The translations under genes and the position numbers were made by a program. The notes beneath the pieces were generated by a model. The model was given only the letters and a program-made list of their open reading frames with translations, did not search any database and was not told the origin of the DNA. A DNA stretch of 64,000 nucleotides. Source: Pelosinus fermentans DSM 17108 (GTDB taxonomy: Bacteria; Bacillota; Negativicutes; DSM-13327). The stretch lies in contig NZ_AKVN02000001.1 of the NCBI RefSeq assembly GCF_000271485.2, forward strand, positions 872,001-936,000, in the 5' to 3' direction. Each line of letters starts with the position of its first letter. The stretch's first letter is position 1. Positions 59,268-64,000 of this stretch are shown here, one piece after another.

Positions 59268-61127
59268 GTGATACAAAAAGTGCAAGATTCATGGGAAGAA
59301 CAGAACTGGAAAATTTATAAGGAACGTTATGGGATTGAACGTACTGCTAAGATGCCCGATTATAAGCATATTGAGATTGTAGATAGTCGCGTAGGGATGC
59401 CGACAGCAAAGGTGATGGCGTCCAACGGTAAATGGATTTTCTTACACAGCTCTGTGGATCCTATTAAAGAAGCGCAGAAAAATGCGAGTACAGTTTCTAC
59501 TGAGCCAGGAAAATTTATTATTGTTTATGGATTCGCTTTAGGATACTTAGTAGAGGCGTTATTAGAAATAGTAGATAAGAAAAATCTGTTATTTATCATT
59601 GAACCTGACTATGATTTGTTTTGTGCAGTTATGGCGAGCAGAGATTTGCGTCATTTGCTAGGAAATGAAAACATATATATTTTGGTAGCTGATTCTATAT
59701 CAAGAGTTAATAACACTTTTTTTACAATTTATAATGAGGTTAAATATAACCAAATTATCATGACTGGATTATTGGGACATCAGACCGTTTATTCTGATTT
59801 TTATCAGCAGTCAATGAAAAGTGTAAAAGATATTGTGAATAGTAAAGTGATTAATATAGCAACGATGATGAAGATAGGACCTAATCTAATAGCAAATTCA
59901 CTATTAAACTTATCTGTTTATTGTAGAAATCCAGGTATCTCTTCTTTATTTAATCAGTTAAAGGATTTGCCGGTTATTATTGTAGCAGCAGGACCATCGT
60001 TAAACAAAAATATTCACTTACTAAAGGAAGCAAAGGGGAGGGCTGCTATTTTTGCTGTGGGGACGGCGGTTAAGGCATTAAATAAATGGGGAATTGAACC
60101 GGATTTTATTTTTAGTGTTGATCCTCAACGTTTGAATTATGATCTGCATTTTAAAGGAGCAAATACGGCAGGTGCTGTTCTGGTTTCTGAAATACAGTCT
60201 CATCCGATGATCTTTGAAAATCATCAAGGACCTATATTTGTATCAGGACATATGCCAATAATCAATTGGTTTGGCGATAGTATTGAAAGGAAGGGGTTAA
60301 TTGAAAGCGGAGGATCAGTGGCTAATAATGCATTTGTAGTAGCTCATAAAATGGGCGCTAATCCAATTATTTTAGTAGGACAAGATTTAGCATACGCTCG
60401 TGATGGACATACTCATGCTACTGGAACGAACTATGAAAACAACAAATATACTGGTGGTAAAAATCAGGATTATTTTGATGTAAAGGCTAATGATGGTGGA
60501 AAAATTCTTACAGATCGGGCTTTCTATCAATTTCTTCATTTCTTTGAAACTTGGATCGAAAAATATCCTGAATGTAAATATATAAATGCAACAGAAGGTG
60601 GTGCGTTTATTCAAGGTACAACCCTTATGAAATTACAAGAAGTACTAGATCAATATTGCCAGGAACCAATCGAAATACAGGAAATGATCAAAACAGCACA
60701 AGATTCTTTCTGTGCACCTAATAAGGAACAAATATTAGAAAAACTCGAATTACGTTTGATAGATACGAGAGGAACTATTGCTGAAGCAAACAAAGCTCTT
60801 AAGCATCTGATGCAGTTGGAAAAAGCTTGTGACAATAGGCAAGGGAAAAAAATGCAGCAACATCTAAAGGCAGTTAGTAAAATATACGAAAAATTTGAGA
60901 AGGATCAGCAGATACGTGAAATAGCTGAATGGTTTGTCCAAAAAGAACTATATGGTGTTTTTGCTCGAACTCATGAGGCAGAACGTTCAGAAACTGATGA
61001 ATATAGCCATGCAATAGCGGATTATTCTCTTTATTATAGAAAAATTATCGAAGCAGCAAAATCACTGGCAGATCTGATTCAACAATCCATGGATAAATTT
61101 AGGAGGAAAATAGATAATGATTGCTAA
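59268..61127 (+). CDS. Motility accessory factor Maf (DUF115 glycosyltransferase)
   Basis: A 619-residue protein. The central DUF115 domain has DLPVIIVAAGPSLNKNIHLL, PDFIFSVDPQRLNYDL and a VLVGQDLAYA-like LVGQDLAYARDGHTHATG segment; N-terminal and C-terminal helical parts are as in Maf proteins. These transfer pseudaminic or legionaminic acid to flagellin Ser/Thr. Its position between fliD and fliS, with pseB and pseC 0.8 kb downstream, fits that role. GTG start. Confidence 0.88.
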   Translation: MIQKVQDSWEEQNWKIYKERYGIERTAKMPDYKHIEIVDSRVGMPTAKVMASNGKWIFLHSSVDPIKEAQKNASTVSTEPGKFIIVYGFALGYLVEALLEIVDKKNLLFIIEPDYDLFCAVMASRDLRHLLGNENIYILVADSISRVNNTFFTIYNEVKYNQIIMTGLLGHQTVYSDFYQQSMKSVKDIVNSKVINIATMMKIGPNLIANSLLNLSVYCRNPGISSLFNQLKDLPVIIVAAGPSLNKNIHLLKEAKGRAAIFAVGTAVKALNKWGIEPDFIFSVDPQRLNYDLHFKGANTAGAVLVSEIQSHPMIFENHQGPIFVSGHMPIINWFGDSIERKGLIESGGSVANNAFVVAHKMGANPIILVGQDLAYARDGHTHATGTNYENNKYTGGKNQDYFDVKANDGGKILTDRAFYQFLHFFETWIEKYPECKYINATEGGAFIQGTTLMKLQEVLDQYCQEPIEIQEMIKTAQDSFCAPNKEQILEKLELRLIDTRGTIAEANKALKHLMQLEKACDNRQGKKMQQHLKAVSKIYEKFEKDQQIREIAEWFVQKELYGVFARTHEAERSETDEYSHAIADYSLYYRKIIEAAKSLADLIQQSMDKFRRKIDNDC

Positions 61128-61503
61128 TCCTTATGATCACTATAAGCGTGTTCAAGTAGAAACGGCAAGCCAGGGACGATTAATTCTAATGCTTTATGCC
61201 GGGGCTTTGAAGAATTTGCGTAATGCCCAAAACTACATTCAGCAAAAGGATGTAAGTGGAGCGCATCGTATGCTAATGAAAACCCAGGATATTATTAAGG
61301 AGTTAAATATAACGTTAAATATGAATGCGGGTGAGATTTCTAATAACCTGCGTAATTTGTATTTGTATATGTTGCAACGTTTGGTTGAAGCCAATGTTAA
61401 TAAGGATGCAGAAAAGATTGAAGAAGTCATAGAACTGTTAACTACATTAAAAGAAGCGTGGGATGCCGTGATTTTAAAAAATAAGCCAGTAACTGCGCCT
61501 TAA
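61117..61503 (+). CDS. fliS: Flagellin export chaperone FliS
   Basis: A 128-residue protein: YKRVQVETASQGRLILMLY then AGALKNLRNAQNYIQQKDVS and a helical remainder to the end, the FliS pattern that binds the C-terminus of flagellin. SD AGGAGG. It overlaps the Maf stop by 11 bp. Confidence 0.93.
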   Translation: MIANPYDHYKRVQVETASQGRLILMLYAGALKNLRNAQNYIQQKDVSGAHRMLMKTQDIIKELNITLNMNAGEISNNLRNLYLYMLQRLVEANVNKDAEKIEEVIELLTTLKEAWDAVILKNKPVTAP

Positions 61504-61515
61504 TGGAGGATGAAA

Positions 61516-61902
61516 ATGCGACAGGAAGAAAATGAACTACTTTTTATAAAACATTGCCGTAATTTGCAACAATTATCCCTTCAGCAGTTGCATGCAATCA
61601 AAGAAGAAAAGATAGATATTATTAATGAATTAGCGATTCAAAAACAAATTATCATTGATGGTATTGTGGCTCTGCAGGAGAAGTTTAATATAGAGCAATG
61701 TGAGCTGGGAGATAAGGCAAGTATGAAGGAGTTATTGCAGAAAATTGCTGACAGTGAAAATGAAAGTCAACAAATAGTACGTGAACGTTGTACAAGCATC
61801 AGTAAGGAGATGCTAGCAAATCGCAAAGAACTTAATATTCAGCAAGCATATGAAGATCGTCCTTATCAAGAACATGGAAATATGTTAAATATAATAAAAT
61901 AA
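61516..61902 (+). CDS. FliT/FlgN-like helical protein
   Basis: A 128-residue charged, all-helical protein (LLFIKHCRNLQQLSLQQLH, then IIDGIVALQEKFNIEQ). Location after fliS, size and helicity match the FliT-type chaperones of fliD in other operons. GGAGG at 61505-61509 is 6 nt before ATG 61516. Sequence match is weak, so this is position-based. Confidence 0.55.
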   Translation: MRQEENELLFIKHCRNLQQLSLQQLHAIKEEKIDIINELAIQKQIIIDGIVALQEKFNIEQCELGDKASMKELLQKIADSENESQQIVRERCTSISKEMLANRKELNIQQAYEDRPYQEHGNMLNIIK

Positions 61903-61912
61903 TACATTGTGA

Positions 61913-62941
<1,029 letters not shown>

Positions 62942-64000
62942 ATGAAAAGCATTCCCTATGGTAGACAAGATGTTAATCAAGCTGATATCGAAGCTGTTAT
63001 TGAAGTACTGCGATCCGATTGGTTAACCCAGGGACCTACTCTTGAGCGGTTTGAGCAGAAAGTAGCTGAGTATTGTGGTGCCAAGTATGCGGTAGCTGTA
63101 AATAGTGCTACGTCTGCTTTACATATTGCTTGCATGGCGGCTGGTCTTGGACTAAATGATATATTGTGGACATCGCCCAATACTTTTGTTGCCTCGGCAA
63201 ATTGTGGTCGTTATTGCGGGGCAGTAGTGGATTTTGTGGATATTGATTTTCGCACTTATAATATGAGTGTTGAAAAGCTGGAACAAAAATTAGCCTTGGC
63301 TAAAGAACAGCACAAGCTACCTAAAGTCGTCATTCCAGTACATTTTTCTGGGCAATCTTGCGAAATGGACAGAATCTCCATACTTGCTAAAGAATATGGT
63401 TTTACGGTAATTGAGGACGCATCACATGCCATTGGTAGTCGTTATAAAGGTCAAGAGGTAGGTTGTGGTGCATATTCTGACATGACTATATTCAGTTTTC
63501 ACCCTGTGAAAATTGTTACCACCGCTGAAGGCGGAATGGTATTAACTAATAAACAAGAGCTTTATGAAAGATTAATCCAATTTCGTAGTCATGGCATTAC
63601 CAGGAAACAAGAACTGATGACAGAAGAAGCTCATGGTTCTTGGTATTATCAACAGCTTGACTTAGGCTATAACTATCGCATGACAGATATTCAGGCAGCG
63701 TTAGGACTTAGCCAAATGGATCGGTTAGATGAATTTGTAATGAGGCGGCAAGGGATAGCAGAAAAATATAATGAAAAACTACAGGGCTTACCCATCGTAT
63801 TACCATGGCAGCATCCAGATACTTATTCAGCGTATCATTTATATGTAATTTGTTTAGAGGAAGATAAAATAACAAAAACTCATAAACGGGTATTTGAAGA
63901 ATTACGCCAAGCCGGAATTGGTGTGAATCTGCACTATATACCTGTACATACTCAGCCTTATTACCGTGAATTAGGTTTTGATTGGGGAGACTTTCCGGTT
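62942..64000 (+). CDS. pseC: UDP-4-amino-4,6-dideoxy-N-acetyl-altrosamine transaminase, truncated by window edge
   Basis: 353 codons are open to the window end without a stop. MKSIPYGRQDVNQADIEAVI, SDWLTQGPTLERFEQ and AVNSATSALHIAC begin a DegT/DnrJ/EryC1-type PLP aminotransferase; EDASHAIGSRYKG and FSFHPVKIVTTAEGG (Schiff-base Lys) follow. Second step of pseudaminic acid synthesis. ATG starts directly after the pseB stop. Confidence 0.93.
   Translation, partial: MKSIPYGRQDVNQADIEAVIEVLRSDWLTQGPTLERFEQKVAEYCGAKYAVAVNSATSALHIACMAAGLGLNDILWTSPNTFVASANCGRYCGAVVDFVDIDFRTYNMSVEKLEQKLALAKEQHKLPKVVIPVHFSGQSCEMDRISILAKEYGFTVIEDASHAIGSRYKGQEVGCGAYSDMTIFSFHPVKIVTTAEGGMVLTNKQELYERLIQFRSHGITRKQELMTEEAHGSWYYQQLDLGYNYRMTDIQAALGLSQMDRLDEFVMRRQGIAEKYNEKLQGLPIVLPWQHPDTYSAYHLYVICLEEDKITKTHKRVFEELRQAGIGVNLHYIPVHTQPYYRELGFDWGDFPV

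Overview
The window reads as low-GC, Shine-Dalgarno-rich Bacillota (Firmicutes) DNA. The flagellar genes (YvyF-like zinc protein, FlgM, FlgN-type proteins, FlgK, FlgL, DUF6470, FliW, CsrA, flagellin) and the sigma/DUF1659/DUF2922/YvrJ unit are typical of clostridia and Negativicutes. A Pelosinus/Sporomusa-like Negativicute is my best guess. That is inference from remembered gene content; no rRNA or marker gene proves it.

Layout. (1) 1-22.8 kb, all on +: a surface-glycan locus. It opens with a compact operon-like set (96-6788) of three Gfo/Idh/MocA dehydrogenases, a CMP-type cytidylyltransferase, a GSA-like aminotransferase, a nitrilase-fold hydrolase and an SDR, which looks like a pathway to an activated unusual sugar. 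Next come glycosyltransferases, an SGNH hydrolase, a Wzx-type flippase, a DUF115 protein, a hexapeptide acyltransferase, and routes to GDP-fucose (gmd, fcl, manC) and dTDP-rhamnose (rfbB, A, C, D). A decayed acetyltransferase lies at 15.85-16.03 kb. (2) 23-27.2 kb: a polar amino-acid ABC transporter with a PLP-dependent D-cysteine desulfhydrase/ACC-deaminase-like enzyme. (3) 27.2-31.5 kb: accessory genes (AAA/DUF4143 ATPase, Uma2 nuclease, MntA-HepT and AbrB-PIN toxin-antitoxin pairs), with the last three units between two copies of a diverged direct repeat. (4) 31.5-36.4 kb: a heptad-repeat coiled-coil protein, phosphomannomutase, galU and pgi, which feed sugar nucleotides. (5) 36.4-48.9 kb: a LuxR-type regulator, a gene of unknown function under an apparently perfect LexA box, an encapsulin with ferritin-like cargo, an ABC-F ATPase, the sigma-factor unit, recD2, a DUF559 endonuclease, comFC and a degenerate HD-GYP protein. 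(6) 49-64 kb: a flagellar late-gene cluster ending in Maf, fliS, pseB and a truncated pseC, so flagellin is probably decorated with a pseudaminic-acid-type sugar.

The most unusual feature is the intergenic DNA between 27 and 48.3 kb. A short double-hairpin element (CACACCC, a variable stem, then CACCCCTCTctAGAGGGG) occurs at least twelve times. Three inverted pairs bracket the DUF559 endonuclease gene and comFC, and one copy encodes the C-terminus and stop codon of the endonuclease. Comparison of the two direct repeats gives a filled site and an empty site for one copy, so the element appears to move. Two other hairpin repeat families share the same intergenic space.

Starts below were moved from the longest frame to the best ribosome-binding-site position where the sequence supports it. 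No tRNA, rRNA or CRISPR array was seen.
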